Source of the DNA: Komagataeibacter medellinensis NBRC 3288
Lineage (GTDB): Bacteria > Pseudomonadota > Alphaproteobacteria > Acetobacterales > Acetobacteraceae
Assembly: GCF_000182745.2 (NCBI RefSeq)
Contig: NC_016027.1
Coordinates: forward strand, 3,047,501-3,111,500
Direction: 5' to 3'
DNA length: 64,000 nt
In this document: piece by piece, positions 9,948 to 19,364 of the stretch
Position numbering within the stretch: the first letter of the stretch is position 1
How the letters are laid out: every line of letters starts with the position of its first letter
Made by a program: the position numbers and the translations under genes
Notes under the pieces: generated by a model
What the model saw: the letters and a program-made list of their open reading frames with translations, nothing else
What the model was told of the DNA's origin: nothing
The model's database searches: none

Positions 9948-12900
9948 GTGTACATGACTAAGGCGGTAGCCGCCAGAATTACCGAATTGATGGATCAGAT
10001 CGGTACAGGTCGGGTGCCTGCGTGGGCGCCGATTGTGGTCGGTGTGGCCATGATGAGTTTTGTAGGTTCGATCGCCCTCCTGCCCGACCTGCAAGGCATG
10101 ATCTCGATCGGGACGGTTCTGCTCCTGCTTGTGCTGAACAGGTTCAAGGGGCGTGGCATCACCATCTTTCTCATGATGCTCTCCCTGCTGGTTTCCCTGC
10201 GCTACCTAGTATGGCGGTTGACATCCACCATCGAGTTCCATGGGTGGATACAGTCCTTTCTGGCTATCCTACTTCTTCTGGCTGAAGTTTATGCGCTCGT
10301 AACCCTGTGTCTGAGCTATTTCCAGATGGCATGGCCGCTGCGGCGCAAGGAACATCCTCTGCCCGAGGACCCCGCGACCTGGCCGAATGTGGACGTATAT
10401 ATCCCATCATATAACGAAGATCTCGATCTTGTCCGTTCTACCGTTCTGGGCGCGCTGGAACTGGACTGGCCGGAAGATAAGCTCAATGTCTACATCCTTG
10501 ATGATGGGCGCCGGGTTACCTTTCGCGATTTCGCGCTTGAATCGGGGGCAGGGTATATCATCCGCTCGGAGAACAGCCACGCCAAGGCAGGTAACCTCAA
10601 TCACGCGCTGAAGATAACCGACGGCCAGTTCGCCGTTATCTTTGACTGTGACCACGTGCCTACCCGTGGCTTCCTCAAGAGAACCATCGGCTGGATGATT
10701 GCCGATCCCAATCTTGCCCTGCTCCAGACGCCGCACCATTTCTATGCACCTGATCCCTTCCAGCGCAATCTCGTGTCTGGTGCCCATGTCCCGCCGGAAG
10801 GCAACATGTTCTATGGCCTTGTCCAGGATGGGAATGATTTCTGGGATGCCACCTTCTTTTGTGGTTCGTGCGCCGTTATCCGCCGTTCTGCCGTTCTGGG
10901 CATTGGTGGTTTTGCTACGGAAACCGTGACGGAAGATGCGCATACCGCGCTTAAGATGCAGCGCAGAGGGTGGCGGACCGCTTACCTGCGCGAACCGCTG
11001 GCAGGTGGGTTGGCGACCGAACGCCTGATCCTGCATATCGGGCAGCGCGTGCGTTGGGCGCGCGGCATGCTGCAGATCATGCGGCTGGATAATCCCCTGC
11101 TGGGGCGCGGCCTGCGCTGGGAGCAGCGGTTGTGCTACCTGTCCGCCATGTCGCACTTTCTGTTTGCCATCCCGCGTGTGACTTTCCTTATCTCCCCGCT
11201 GGCCTATCTGTTTTTGGGAGAGAACATCATTGCGGCCTCGCCGCTGGCCATCAGTGTGTATGCGCTACCGCATATTTTCCATTCCATCCTGACTCTCTCC
11301 CGCATTGAGGGGCGGTGGCGCTATTCCTTCTGGAGCGAGATTTACGAAACATCGCTGGCGTTATTCCTCATCCGCATTACCATCGTTACCCTGCTTCAGC
11401 CCCACAAGGGTAAGTTCAACGTGACGGACAAGGGCGGCCTGCTGGAAAAAAGCTATTTCGACTTTAGTGCCGTCTACCCCAACGTTATCCTGGCCAGCAT
11501 CCTGTTCATTGCGTTCCTGCGTGGGGTATTTGGTATTGTCTGGCAGTTCCATGACCGCCTGGCCCTGCAGTCCTTTGCGCTTAATACGCTGTGGGTGGTC
11601 ATCAGCCTCATCATTGTACTGGCTTCCATTGCGGTGGGGCGTGAAACACGCCAGACCCGCTCTGCTCCGCGTATTACGGTGACGCTGCCCATCAGGGTTT
11701 CCGATCGCGAAGGCAGGGGCTTTGCCGCGCATACACACGATATTTCGCTTGGTGGGTTGGGGATTGATATTCACTGGCCTGTCGATGTGCCCGCGCCAGA
11801 TGAAGTTATGGTGGAATATGTAAACGAACGGGACCGGATTCATACCACCGTTCCCGCACGTGTCCTGTCCATGGGGGAACGGTCCATGCGCCTGCAATGG
11901 GTGCGGCGTGACTTGCAGGATGAAAGCCAGATCGTGGATATGGTTTTTGGCCGCAATGATGCCTGGGCAAACTGGGCCGATTTCGAGCCTGACCGGCCCC
12001 TGCGCAGTATTACCATGGTAATCAGAAGTATTGGTGGCCTCTTTAAGTGGCGGGCGCGTGAGGCTCCACGCAATGTGGCAGACGAAGAAGAGGCTGCTGT
12101 GCCTGTTGTGGAAGAAAAACTGGAGAAACAAAGCCTCGTGCTGAAACCTGTTCGACGTAGCGCCCGTAATGGTGCTGCCGCATCCGCTGCCTTTCTTGTG
12201 GCCTTTGCCGCCCTCTGTCCGGTAGCGATGGCGCAGGTGCAGCCCGCCACCGCATCCGCCGCCATGGGTGACCAGGAAGGTGTAAGCGCCGAAACCCCGT
12301 TCGGTGACAGTAATACCGGTACCGTGCCCGAAGCTGTGCCGACGATTGATCAGGCCGTGGCCGACCGGATCAGTGACACGGAAGTGACGCGCACCCTGTC
12401 ATTCCGCAACCTTGGCGCCACGACCGGCCCGCTTACCCTGCGCGGGTATTCCCCCCTGCAGGGGCTGGACGTGATCGTGCCGGCCAACCGTGTGGTCACT
12501 CACGCGAAGCTGACGATTTCCGGGGCGCTTTCACCCTCCCTGCTGCCTGAAGCCAGCGCCGTGACGGTAACGCTGAACGAGCAGTATATCGGCACGATCA
12601 AGGTTGACCCCGATCATCCGCAGTTCGGGCCGCTGACGTTCGATATCGACCCGCTTTATTTTACTGGTGATAACAAGCTCAATTTCCGTTTTGCGGGTGA
12701 ATACAGGCGTGACTGTAACGATCTCTTCAATGAGATCCTGTGGGCGCGTATCTCTGACATGTCGCAGATAACGCTCACGACTGTCCGCATAGCCCCCGCA
12801 CGCAAGCTGTCGCGGCTACCCGCGCCCTTTTTTGACCCCAACCTGCGCACGACCCTGCGCGTGCCGATGGTCCTGCCCGATACTGCTTCAACAAGCAGTC

Positions 12901-14519
12901 TCAAGGCTGCGGGTCTGGTGTCATCGTGGTTTGGCAAGATTGCTGATTTCCGCAAGCTGTCTTTTCCCGTCTATACGGCGATCCCGGCTTCGGGCAATGC
13001 GGTCGAGGTGGGGGAAAACCTGCCTGTTGATGATGCAGGCACACGACCGCGCGGTCCCATGCTGGCGGAAATCGCCAATCCCAATGATCGCTGGGGTACC
13101 ATTCTGGTCGTGACCGGGCGCAATGCGCAGGAAGTTGAGGTCGCAGCGCGTGCGCTTGTATTCGCGACGGATACGCTGGGTGGTGTCGCGTCAAAGGTTG
13201 TGGAGGACGTGTCGCTGGAGGCACGCCAGCCCTACGATGCACCTGCCTTTATACCGATAGACCGTGTCGTACGTTTTGGCGAACTGGTAGGGGCCGCAGA
13301 CCTACAGGGTGGCGGGTTCTCGCCTGAAGGGATGACGCTGCCTTTCCATCTTCCGCCCGATCTTTATACTTGGCGTGGCCGTCCTTTCCTGATGGACATG
13401 TGGATCCGTGCCCCCGGTGGCCCGGTGGTGGATCTTGAGACATCGCGCGTCGATGTCAGCCTCAACAACAACTACCTGCAGAGCTATACGCTCTCGCCGC
13501 CGGGGCTGTGGCAGCGCTGGTCGCAGCGCATGGTCAACCTGCATGCCGGTGCGGTCGGGCATACCACGGCGCTGCCGACCTGGCTGCTGTTTGGGCAGAA
13601 CCAGTTGCAGTTCAAATTCGATGCCCGACCGATCGACCGCGGAGCCTGCCGCCGCACTCCCGGGGACATCCATATGAGCGTGGATTCTGATTCCACGCTC
13701 GATTTCCGCCGTGGCTACCATTTTGCCGAGCTGCCCAACCTGTCCTACTTCGCTGAAGCGGCCTTTCCCTTCTCCCGCATGGCTGACCTGTCTGAAACGA
13801 CGGTAGTGCTGCCATCGCAGATCAATGCCGGCACGGCTGGCGCCTTCCTGGACCTGATGGGATTCTTTGGTGCCTCGACATGGTATCCGGCATCAGGTGT
13901 GCAGATCGTGACCGCTGACCAGATTGAGGCCAACCCGCCTGCGGGAGACATCATCGTGCTGGGTACGGCAGCGCAGTTGGGTAATGCCACGCGGCTGCTG
14001 TCGCACTCGCCGTATGTCATCAAGGATAGCCATATCCAGATTGGTGAGCATATGGGCCTGCAGGGCATCTGGTACCTGTTTCAGGATCGTGACCATGCTG
14101 GCCTGAAGAATGGCGTGACCGCAAAGCTCAATGCCCCGATCGTTGAGGCGGGACTGATGCTGGCGGCCCAGTCACCCTATGATCGCGCCCGCTCCATCAT
14201 TGCCTTTACGGGTGATACACCGGAGCAGATTCATGATCTTGTTCTCAGCCTGCGCAACAAGACAGACCTGCCTTCATTGCAGGGTGATCTGGTCATCAAG
14301 AATGGCGACCGGTTCACCAGTTACCGCACGGCGCCTACTTACACCGTAGGTTCGTTGCCGCTTTGGGTGCGTGCCGACTGGTATCTGAGCCGTCACCCCT
14401 TTGCCCTTTATCTGACCGGTCTTGTCGGGGTAGGACTGGCGGCCCTGGGTATAAGGGGATGGCTGAGGCACCTGTCGCGCAAACGTATCGAGAAGGAGGA
14501 ACTGACCGGAGAACTGTAA
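9948..14519 (+). CDS. bcsABII: fused cellulose synthase BcsA-BcsB (type II)
   Basis: A 1523-residue fusion of catalytic BcsA with periplasmic BcsB, as in type II cellulose synthases of the K. xylinus group. BcsA has multiple membrane helices, the GT2 core with 'DVYIPSYNED' (about residue 148), 'ILDDG' (about 184), 'FDCDH' (DxD, about 234), 'TEDAH' (about 328) and QRVRW (QxxRW, about 366), then a PilZ domain. The PilZ c-di-GMP motifs are RSAPR (about 571) and 'DISLGGLG' (about 598). A hydrophobic segment near residues 740-760 leads into BcsB, which ends with a membrane helix (about 1480-1500). The enzyme polymerises UDP-glucose into beta-1,4-glucan under c-di-GMP control. Start is GTG 9948 or ATG 9954; an AGG 11 bases upstream favours GTG. 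The frame is intact. Confidence 0.95.
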   Translation: MYMTKAVAARITELMDQIGTGRVPAWAPIVVGVAMMSFVGSIALLPDLQGMISIGTVLLLLVLNRFKGRGITIFLMMLSLLVSLRYLVWRLTSTIEFHGWIQSFLAILLLLAEVYALVTLCLSYFQMAWPLRRKEHPLPEDPATWPNVDVYIPSYNEDLDLVRSTVLGALELDWPEDKLNVYILDDGRRVTFRDFALESGAGYIIRSENSHAKAGNLNHALKITDGQFAVIFDCDHVPTRGFLKRTIGWMIADPNLALLQTPHHFYAPDPFQRNLVSGAHVPPEGNMFYGLVQDGNDFWDATFFCGSCAVIRRSAVLGIGGFATETVTEDAHTALKMQRRGWRTAYLREPLAGGLATERLILHIGQRVRWARGMLQIMRLDNPLLGRGLRWEQRLCYLSAMSHFLFAIPRVTFLISPLAYLFLGENIIAASPLAISVYALPHIFHSILTLSRIEGRWRYSFWSEIYETSLALFLIRITIVTLLQPHKGKFNVTDKGGLLEKSYFDFSAVYPNVILASILFIAFLRGVFGIVWQFHDRLALQSFALNTLWVVISLIIVLASIAVGRETRQTRSAPRITVTLPIRVSDREGRGFAAHTHDISLGGLGIDIHWPVDVPAPDEVMVEYVNERDRIHTTVPARVLSMGERSMRLQWVRRDLQDESQIVDMVFGRNDAWANWADFEPDRPLRSITMVIRSIGGLFKWRAREAPRNVADEEEAAVPVVEEKLEKQSLVLKPVRRSARNGAAASAAFLVAFAALCPVAMAQVQPATASAAMGDQEGVSAETPFGDSNTGTVPEAVPTIDQAVADRISDTEVTRTLSFRNLGATTGPLTLRGYSPLQGLDVIVPANRVVTHAKLTISGALSPSLLPEASAVTVTLNEQYIGTIKVDPDHPQFGPLTFDIDPLYFTGDNKLNFRFAGEYRRDCNDLFNEILWARISDMSQITLTTVRIAPARKLSRLPAPFFDPNLRTTLRVPMVLPDTASTSSLKAAGLVSSWFGKIADFRKLSFPVYTAIPASGNAVEVGENLPVDDAGTRPRGPMLAEIANPNDRWGTILVVTGRNAQEVEVAARALVFATDTLGGVASKVVEDVSLEARQPYDAPAFIPIDRVVRFGELVGAADLQGGGFSPEGMTLPFHLPPDLYTWRGRPFLMDMWIRAPGGPVVDLETSRVDVSLNNNYLQSYTLSPPGLWQRWSQRMVNLHAGAVGHTTALPTWLLFGQNQLQFKFDARPIDRGACRRTPGDIHMSVDSDSTLDFRRGYHFAELPNLSYFAEAAFPFSRMADLSETTVVLPSQINAGTAGAFLDLMGFFGASTWYPASGVQIVTADQIEANPPAGDIIVLGTAAQLGNATRLLSHSPYVIKDSHIQIGEHMGLQGIWYLFQDRDHAGLKNGVTAKLNAPIVEAGLMLAAQSPYDRARSIIAFTGDTPEQIHDLVLSLRNKTDLPSLQGDLVIKNGDRFTSYRTAPTYTVGSLPLWVRADWYLSRHPFALYLTGLVGVGLAALGIRGWLRHLSRKRIEKEELTGEL

Positions 14520-14627
14520 TCGATTGCGGAGTTGGTAGCAATTGACTGAAGTCAATGTTACTGCTGGAGCGATTTTCACATAAACGCACGTTTTCTGAAA
14601 AATAAATCGTTTACGGAGGAATGATTC

Positions 14628-15296
14628 ATGAATGCTCTTCTCGCGGGTCTTACGCTTCTGATTATCGGCGATAGCCACGTAACCTTCAAAGACTCCCTTC
14701 TTTCAGTTCTGCCAGATGAATTTACCAAGCGGGGTGCGAAGGTCGTAACCTATGGTGTCTGTTCTTCCATGGCGGCAGACTGGGTTGTGCCCAACCCCAA
14801 TAACGGGTGCGGTGCGGCAGAGCGTATTGGCGATGCACCGATTGGCGCACCTAATATGAAGCCGACCTCTCCGCCGCCCATAAGCGACCTGATTGCCAAG
14901 TGGCACCCCAATGTTGTCATGGTCATCCTGGGTGATACCATGGCTGCCTATGAACAGAAGGCTGTCTCGAAGGACTGGGTGGACGAACAGGTCAAAACCC
15001 TGACCTATACCATCGGCAAGACCGCATGCATCTGGGTTGGCCCGACCTGGGGGCAGTTCAGCCCGCGTTACGGCAAAACCGACCAGCGCACGACGGAAAT
15101 GGCAACCTTCCTGAAGGGCGAAGTGGCGCCGTGCACCTATGTTGATGGCACGGCGCTGCTCAAGCGGGGCAGTGTCAACACCATCGATGGCGTTCACGCA
15201 ACGCCGGCAAGCTACAAGGTGTGGGGTGACGCGATCGTGCAGGCAACGCTGCCCGAGCTTGAGAAGATGAAAGCAACTCCTGCGGCAGGCCAGTAA
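14628..15296 (+). CDS. bcsX: BcsX, SGNH-hydrolase-like protein of the type II cellulose operon
   Basis: A 222-residue protein between bcsABII and bcsY, the position of bcsX. It has SGNH/GDSL esterase signatures: 'IIGDSH' with Ser16 near the N-terminus, and a C-terminal 'DGVHATP' giving the Asp187-xx-His190 pair. An intermediate 'VMVILGDTMA' segment (about residue 103) holds the third block. A hydrophobic N-terminus (LLAGLTLLI) is too short for a clear signal peptide. Paired with an acyltransferase-3 gene, it resembles acyl-transfer pairs in other polysaccharide systems, and a role in acylating or de-acylating cellulose is often proposed but inferred here. The start is well supported by GGAGGA 7 bases upstream. 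It lies 108 bases after bcsABII. Confidence 0.85.
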   Translation: MNALLAGLTLLIIGDSHVTFKDSLLSVLPDEFTKRGAKVVTYGVCSSMAADWVVPNPNNGCGAAERIGDAPIGAPNMKPTSPPPISDLIAKWHPNVVMVILGDTMAAYEQKAVSKDWVDEQVKTLTYTIGKTACIWVGPTWGQFSPRYGKTDQRTTEMATFLKGEVAPCTYVDGTALLKRGSVNTIDGVHATPASYKVWGDAIVQATLPELEKMKATPAAGQ

Positions 15297-15310
15297 GTCC
15301 GCTCACTACA

Positions 15311-15343
15311 CGGAAGCATCCCTGACGTATCGGGGGGCTTCCG
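15311..15343 (+). promoter_or_regulatory. hairpin between bcsX and bcsY
   Basis: Arms cggaagc (15311-15317) and gcttccg (15337-15343) form a 7-bp stem, extended inward by a short C/G pairing (ccc with ggg). It ends 3 bases before the upstream-most possible bcsY start (TTG 15346) and contains the only G-rich Shine-Dalgarno-like stretch for it. It has no U tract. It may set relative expression of bcsX and bcsY or act as an RNA processing site. Confidence 0.4.
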
Positions 15344-15345
15344 TC

Positions 15346-16540
15346 TTGCCGGATACGGGCGCCATACGTGGAAATTTGTTGATGCTGCAAATAAAAGACG
15401 CCGCCCTCGCCTCCACCTCCAGCAGATGGCGGGACATACTTGAGAAAGATTTCTTTCCCAAAAACCGCCGGCGCGATATCGATGGTCTGCGTGGCCTCGC
15501 CATTGCCCTTGTTGTGCTGTTCCATGCAGGTTGGCTGCAGGGGGGCTTTGTCGGGGTTGATATCTTTGTGGTGATCTCGGGCTATTTCATGGGCCGTTCA
15601 GCACTCATGCAGCATCCGTTCCAGCCCGTGCGCTTTGTCTGTCGCAGGCTTTACCGCCTGCTCCCTGCACTGGTGTGCATGATTGCACTGGTCTCGGCAG
15701 GTATGCTGTGGTGGGTCCTGCAGAGCGACCGGGCCGATATCGCGATCAATGGCGCCTATGCGCTGGTATACCTGTCCAACATCTGGGCATGTCGGTTATT
15801 TCCAGGGGCAGAGTATTGCCTACCCGTTCCTGCATACGTGGTCGCTCTCGCTGGAAATGCAGTTTTATACCATCATCTTCCTCATGGCCCTGCTGCTGCC
15901 GTTGACAAAACACCGCAAACTTGTCCTGACGGGCATCTTCGCGGTTTCGGCAGCCTATTGCGGGCTGAGCTATTTCAAGGGTGATACACAGGCCTACTAC
16001 AACATATTCGACCGGTTGTGGCAGTTTTCCCTTGGCACGATGATCTGGATCTTTCCGCGCCCGCAGTTCAGCAAGGTGGTTGCGAACATCATCTATGCGG
16101 CAGCCCTTGCGGTGATCGTGGGGTCGGGCCTGTTTTATACACTCCAGTTTGCCTGCCCGTCTTACATGATGGTTTTCCCCTGCGTTGCCGTGGCCGTGAT
16201 CATCATGCTGCCCGAAACGGAAATTGGCCGGTTGTGCCTGGTGCCGATTTCCCCGCTGGGTGTCATTTCCTACTCGGTCTATCTTTGGCACTGGCCGGGC
16301 ATTGTGGTGGCGAGCTATCTTCTGTCGTTCCAGGTGCAGGGGCTGACCATGGCGGCAGTTCTGGGCATTGTTCTTGTGATCAGCCTGCTCAGCTACCTGT
16401 TCGTGGAACGGACCGGCCTGGATTACGAAGACCGGGTGACGCCTGCCGTGCGTAACCGTGGGGCAGCCATCCTGGTGGGGGGCTGCATGACGTTGGCCGC
16501 GATCCTGTTCTATATTTCCTTTGTGTCTCGTGTTCATTAG
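15346..16540 (+). pseudogene. bcsY: BcsY acyltransferase-3 family protein, frameshifted
   Basis: BcsY is a multi-pass membrane O-acyltransferase (acyltransferase 3 family). The first frame gives the N-terminal family start 'RRDIDGLRGLAIALVVLFHA', with the catalytic-type His, and 'GVDIFVVISGYFM', and continues to 'ALVYLSNIW' (about 15786). It then turns into non-family sequence and stops at 15984. The rest of the protein, from 'YFQGQSIAYPFLHTWSLSLE' through further helices to the stop at 16540, is in the next frame. One extra base (or two missing) between about 15781 and 15815 explains this. The start could be TTG 15346 or ATG 15382. Either the strain has lost BcsY or the read has an indel error. 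Neither half alone would be functional. Confidence 0.85.
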
Positions 16541-16547
16541 GACATAC

Positions 16548-16910
16548 ATGACAAGACCGTCCCTTGCCGGTGGCTGGCGGCATTGTGCTCCGGCATGGCG
16601 CAGTGCGCCTGCGGCCTGGGTCATGGTGCCTGCGTCGTATGCGCCATCTCCCGCCCGGTTGACCGGGGGGGGGCTGAAAATTGTCTGCGGCATGGTTGCC
16701 GGCGTCATTATGTCGGGAGAGGTCGCGCGCGCGCAGTCTGCATGGACGCCAGCGCCCGATAGCGCGCCATCATCTTCCAGCGGTACCACGCAGATTACGG
16801 TTACCCCCAGCGCAGACCAGATAGCGGCTAATGCGCACCTGGCGCATGCGGCAGCCGTGCTGGAACTGCTGCTGAACGTAACCGGCCGTTTGAGGCCGCC
16901 TTATGATTGA
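16548..16910 (+). pseudogene. bcsCII: BcsC (type II) 5' fragment, cut off by IS66
   Basis: The first 110 codons of bcsCII (16548-16877), after which the frame runs into the IS66 left end and stops at 16910. BcsC is the periplasmic TPR scaffold and outer-membrane pore for cellulose export. The fragment has a long basic N-terminus, a hydrophobic signal segment (about residues 43-58) and a likely cleavage site after 'EVARAQ' (about residue 64). It ends with the first TPR helix, 'ANAHLAHAAAVLELLLN'. The start ATG lies 8 bases after the bcsY stop. Removing the element and one target copy restores the frame into the 3' part. Confidence 0.92.
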
Positions 16911-16932
16911 GGATTGTGACTGGTAACTTACC

Positions 16933-16968
16933 GTCGTTAACGACGTCGTTAACGACGTCGTTATTGAC
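16933..16968 (+). repeat. three tandem 12-bp palindromes ahead of tnpA
   Basis: GTCGTTAACGAC, itself a perfect palindrome, occurs at 16933-16944 and 16945-16956. A third, imperfect copy (GTCGTTATTGAC) is at 16957-16968, followed by a partial GTCATTT. The array lies within the IS66 left end, 19 bases before the tnpA start. Tandem palindromes there could be operator sites for an element-encoded or host protein, or could form cruciforms. The function is inferred. Confidence 0.85.
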
Positions 16969-16986
16969 GTCATTTGAGAGGTAAGA

Positions 16987-17346
16987 ATGACCCAGGAAAT
17001 CCTGATTGGCGTTGAACGCCGCCGCCGCTGGTCGGATGAACGGAAGCTGGCGATACTGGCTGAAGTTGGTGTGGATGGAGCAAGTGTATCGGATGTGGCA
17101 CGTCGACATGACCTGACCCGCCAACATCTTTACCAATGGCGGACGTCATTCCGTCAAAGACTATCTTCCCCAGATCAGTCTGTGGCGTTTGTTCCTGTTG
17201 CTTCAGTGACGACACCTGCTGTGGCATCTGGCGGTGATCCTGACGAACTGGCCATAGTGCTGCGCAATGGCCGTAGTATCAGGGTGACGGGACATCCTGC
17301 CGAAGATCTTCTGGCCCGGGTCATCCGGATTGCGGAGACGGCATGA
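16987..17346 (+). CDS. tnpA: IS66 TnpA, helix-turn-helix accessory protein
   Basis: A 119-residue protein with the typical IS66/IS3-orfA-type helix-turn-helix: 'RRRRWSDERKLAILAEV' followed by 'VSDVARRHDLTRQHLYQW' (about residues 38-55). The C-terminal half is less conserved, with a short beta-rich segment. It is required with TnpB for transposition in studied IS66 elements. A GAGAGG sequence precedes the ATG by 5 bases. Its stop overlaps the tnpB start in ATGA, indicating coupled translation. Confidence 0.9.
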   Translation: MTQEILIGVERRRRWSDERKLAILAEVGVDGASVSDVARRHDLTRQHLYQWRTSFRQRLSSPDQSVAFVPVASVTTPAVASGGDPDELAIVLRNGRSIRVTGHPAEDLLARVIRIAETA

Positions 17347-17690
17347 TTGGCGTGGGCAACGGCGTGCGTGTCTATCTGGCCTGCGGGGTGACCGATATGC
17401 GCAAGGGCATATCGGGTCTGGCAGCACTGGCACAGGACGTGCTGCGTCAGAACCCGACATCAGGGGCGCTCTTTGCCTTTCGTGGTCGCCGTGGGGACAG
17501 GATCAAGCTTCTGATGTGGGACGGTCAGGGGTTCTGTCTTTATTACAAGGTGCTTGAGAAGGGACGTTTTCCATGGCCGTCTCCGGCAGAGGGCGTTGCA
17601 CGCCTGACGACAGCACAGATGGCCATGCTGTGGGAAGGCATGGAGTGGAGACGCCCTTCCTGGTCTGCACCACCGTCTCGCGTGGCCTGA
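17343..17690 (+). CDS. tnpB: IS66 TnpB (Orf2 family)
   Basis: A 115-residue protein of the IS66 Orf2 family, recognisable from 'VYLACGVTDMRKGISGLAAL' near the N-terminus and 'GDRIKLLMWDGQGFCLYYK' in the middle, then 'LEKGRFPWP'. It is an accessory transposition protein of unknown biochemical activity. It begins 4 bases inside the end of tnpA and is intact. Confidence 0.92.
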   Translation: MIGVGNGVRVYLACGVTDMRKGISGLAALAQDVLRQNPTSGALFAFRGRRGDRIKLLMWDGQGFCLYYKVLEKGRFPWPSPAEGVARLTTAQMAMLWEGMEWRRPSWSAPPSRVA

Positions 17691-17753
17691 TTTTTATGGC
17701 GTGAGAGTGCAGAACATTTTGAATTTTCTTAGGTTTTCTGCTATTTTTTCATA

Positions 17754-19364
17754 ATGACGTCTGCACCTGCGGTCCTGCCTGATGATCCGGATACCCTGAG
17801 GGAAATGATTGTTTCCCTGCAGACCGAAGTGGCTCGGCTTTCTGCGTCAGCCCGTGCGTATGAAGCTCTTGTCCAGTCTCTCAAAATCCGGATCGCACGT
17901 CTTCAGAAACAGAAATTCGGGGCCAGTTCAGAAAAGATAGACCGTGAGATTGAACAACTCGAACTGCTCCTTGAAGATGTAAAAATCGCCATCGCGGCAG
18001 CCGATCCTTCTCCTGATATCAGGGAGCATGATGTCAGCGATGATGCACTCTCTCCCCCACGGCAGCGTGGCAAACCAAAGGTTTCTGACACGACACCACG
18101 GGAGCGTATTGTTCTCGACCCAGGTGAGGCCTGTCCTGCCTGTGGCGGTCCCCTGCGTCTTGTAGGCGAAGATGTCACCGAAATACTGGACTTTATTGCG
18201 GCAAAACTGAAAGTTGTCGAAACGGCACGGCTGAAGAAATCCTGCCGTCACTGCGAAACACTGGTGCAGCCTGAAGCACCGTCGCGCCCTGTCCCACGGG
18301 GGATGGCTGGCACCGGGCTTTTAGCCCATATCCTGGTCTCGAAATTCGATGACCACATTCCGCTTTATCGTCAGAATGAGATCTTTGCCCGTCAGGGTGT
18401 GGACATTCCCCGTTCAACCCTGATCGACTGGTGTGGTCAGGCCGTTGCCGTTCTGCGTCCTCTGACAGATCTGATCCGTCAGGATGTCGTAAAGGCAGAC
18501 CTGCTACATGCTGATGATACACCCATCCAGGTTCTTGACCCCCGTCTGCGTCAGGCTGGCAAACCCCGGGGCGTGAAGGAAGGGCGGATCTGGAGCTATC
18601 TGCGCGATCCCCGCCCATGGGGAGGGAGTGATCCGCCCGCCGTGGCCTACTGGTTCTCTCCCGATCGCAAGGGGATCAATCCCCAGACCCATCTGGCACA
18701 GTTCCGGGGCATTCTGCAGGCTGACGCCTACGCCGGGTTCAGGGATCTGTATAAACCAGACGCAACAGGAACCGTGCACGTGCGCGAAGCGGCCTGCTGG
18801 GCTCATCTCCGCCGGGCCTTCCATGATGTCTGGAAGGGCAGTGATTCGACAATCGCAAGGGAAGCACTTGAACAGATCGGAGAGCTCTACGATATCGAGC
18901 GCCAGATCACCGGACACCCGGCCCCGTATCGTCTGGCTGTCCGACAGGAACAAAGCCGCCCCCGTGTCACAGCATTCCACGCATGGTGCGAAACACAGCT
19001 TGCCCGTATCCCTGGAAAGGGGGAACTGGCAAAAGCGATCCGTTATGCGCTCAACCGGTGGAAGGCCTTTACCCTGTTCCTCGAAGATGGTCGTGTCGCC
19101 ATCGACAACAATCCTGCCGAACGCGCCATACGGCCCGTATGCGTGGGGCGAAAAAATTATCTCTTTGCCGGATCCGACACCGGGGGCGACAACATCGCTG
19201 ATGCCATGACGCTTATCGAAAGCGCAAAACTCTCCCGGCTTAATCCGCACGATTACCTCGCCGACGTCCTGGCCCGTATCAACGAGCACAAGATCAACCG
19301 GCTCCACGAACTGTTGCCATGGAACTGGAAACCCGTGAATACACTGCACAGACAGGCCGCATAA
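17754..19364 (+). CDS. tnpC: IS66 TnpC DDE transposase
   Basis: A 536-residue IS66 transposase. In order: a coiled-coil/leucine-rich N-terminal region (about 20-70); the IS66 zinc-finger-type segment with 'CPACGGPL' and 'SCRHCETL' (about 125-165); then the DDE core with 'LLHADDTPIQVLD' (first Asp), 'LQADAYAGFRDLY' (second Asp) and a C-terminal 'DNNPAERAIRP' (Glu). The C-terminal IS66 tail '...HELLPWNWK' is present. The length is normal and the frame intact. Its last 46 bases overlap the start of the open frame that continues into the bcsC remainder. Confidence 0.93.
   Translation: MTSAPAVLPDDPDTLREMIVSLQTEVARLSASARAYEALVQSLKIRIARLQKQKFGASSEKIDREIEQLELLLEDVKIAIAAADPSPDIREHDVSDDALSPPRQRGKPKVSDTTPRERIVLDPGEACPACGGPLRLVGEDVTEILDFIAAKLKVVETARLKKSCRHCETLVQPEAPSRPVPRGMAGTGLLAHILVSKFDDHIPLYRQNEIFARQGVDIPRSTLIDWCGQAVAVLRPLTDLIRQDVVKADLLHADDTPIQVLDPRLRQAGKPRGVKEGRIWSYLRDPRPWGGSDPPAVAYWFSPDRKGINPQTHLAQFRGILQADAYAGFRDLYKPDATGTVHVREAACWAHLRRAFHDVWKGSDSTIAREALEQIGELYDIERQITGHPAPYRLAVRQEQSRPRVTAFHAWCETQLARIPGKGELAKAIRYALNRWKAFTLFLEDGRVAIDNNPAERAIRPVCVGRKNYLFAGSDTGGDNIADAMTLIESAKLSRLNPHDYLADVLARINEHKINRLHELLPWNWKPVNTLHRQAA

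Noticed and set aside
16521-16910. A separate small gene of 129 codons between bcsY and the IS66
   Set aside because: Its sequence continues in frame into the downstream BcsC part once the element and one target copy are removed, so it is the 5' end of bcsCII.
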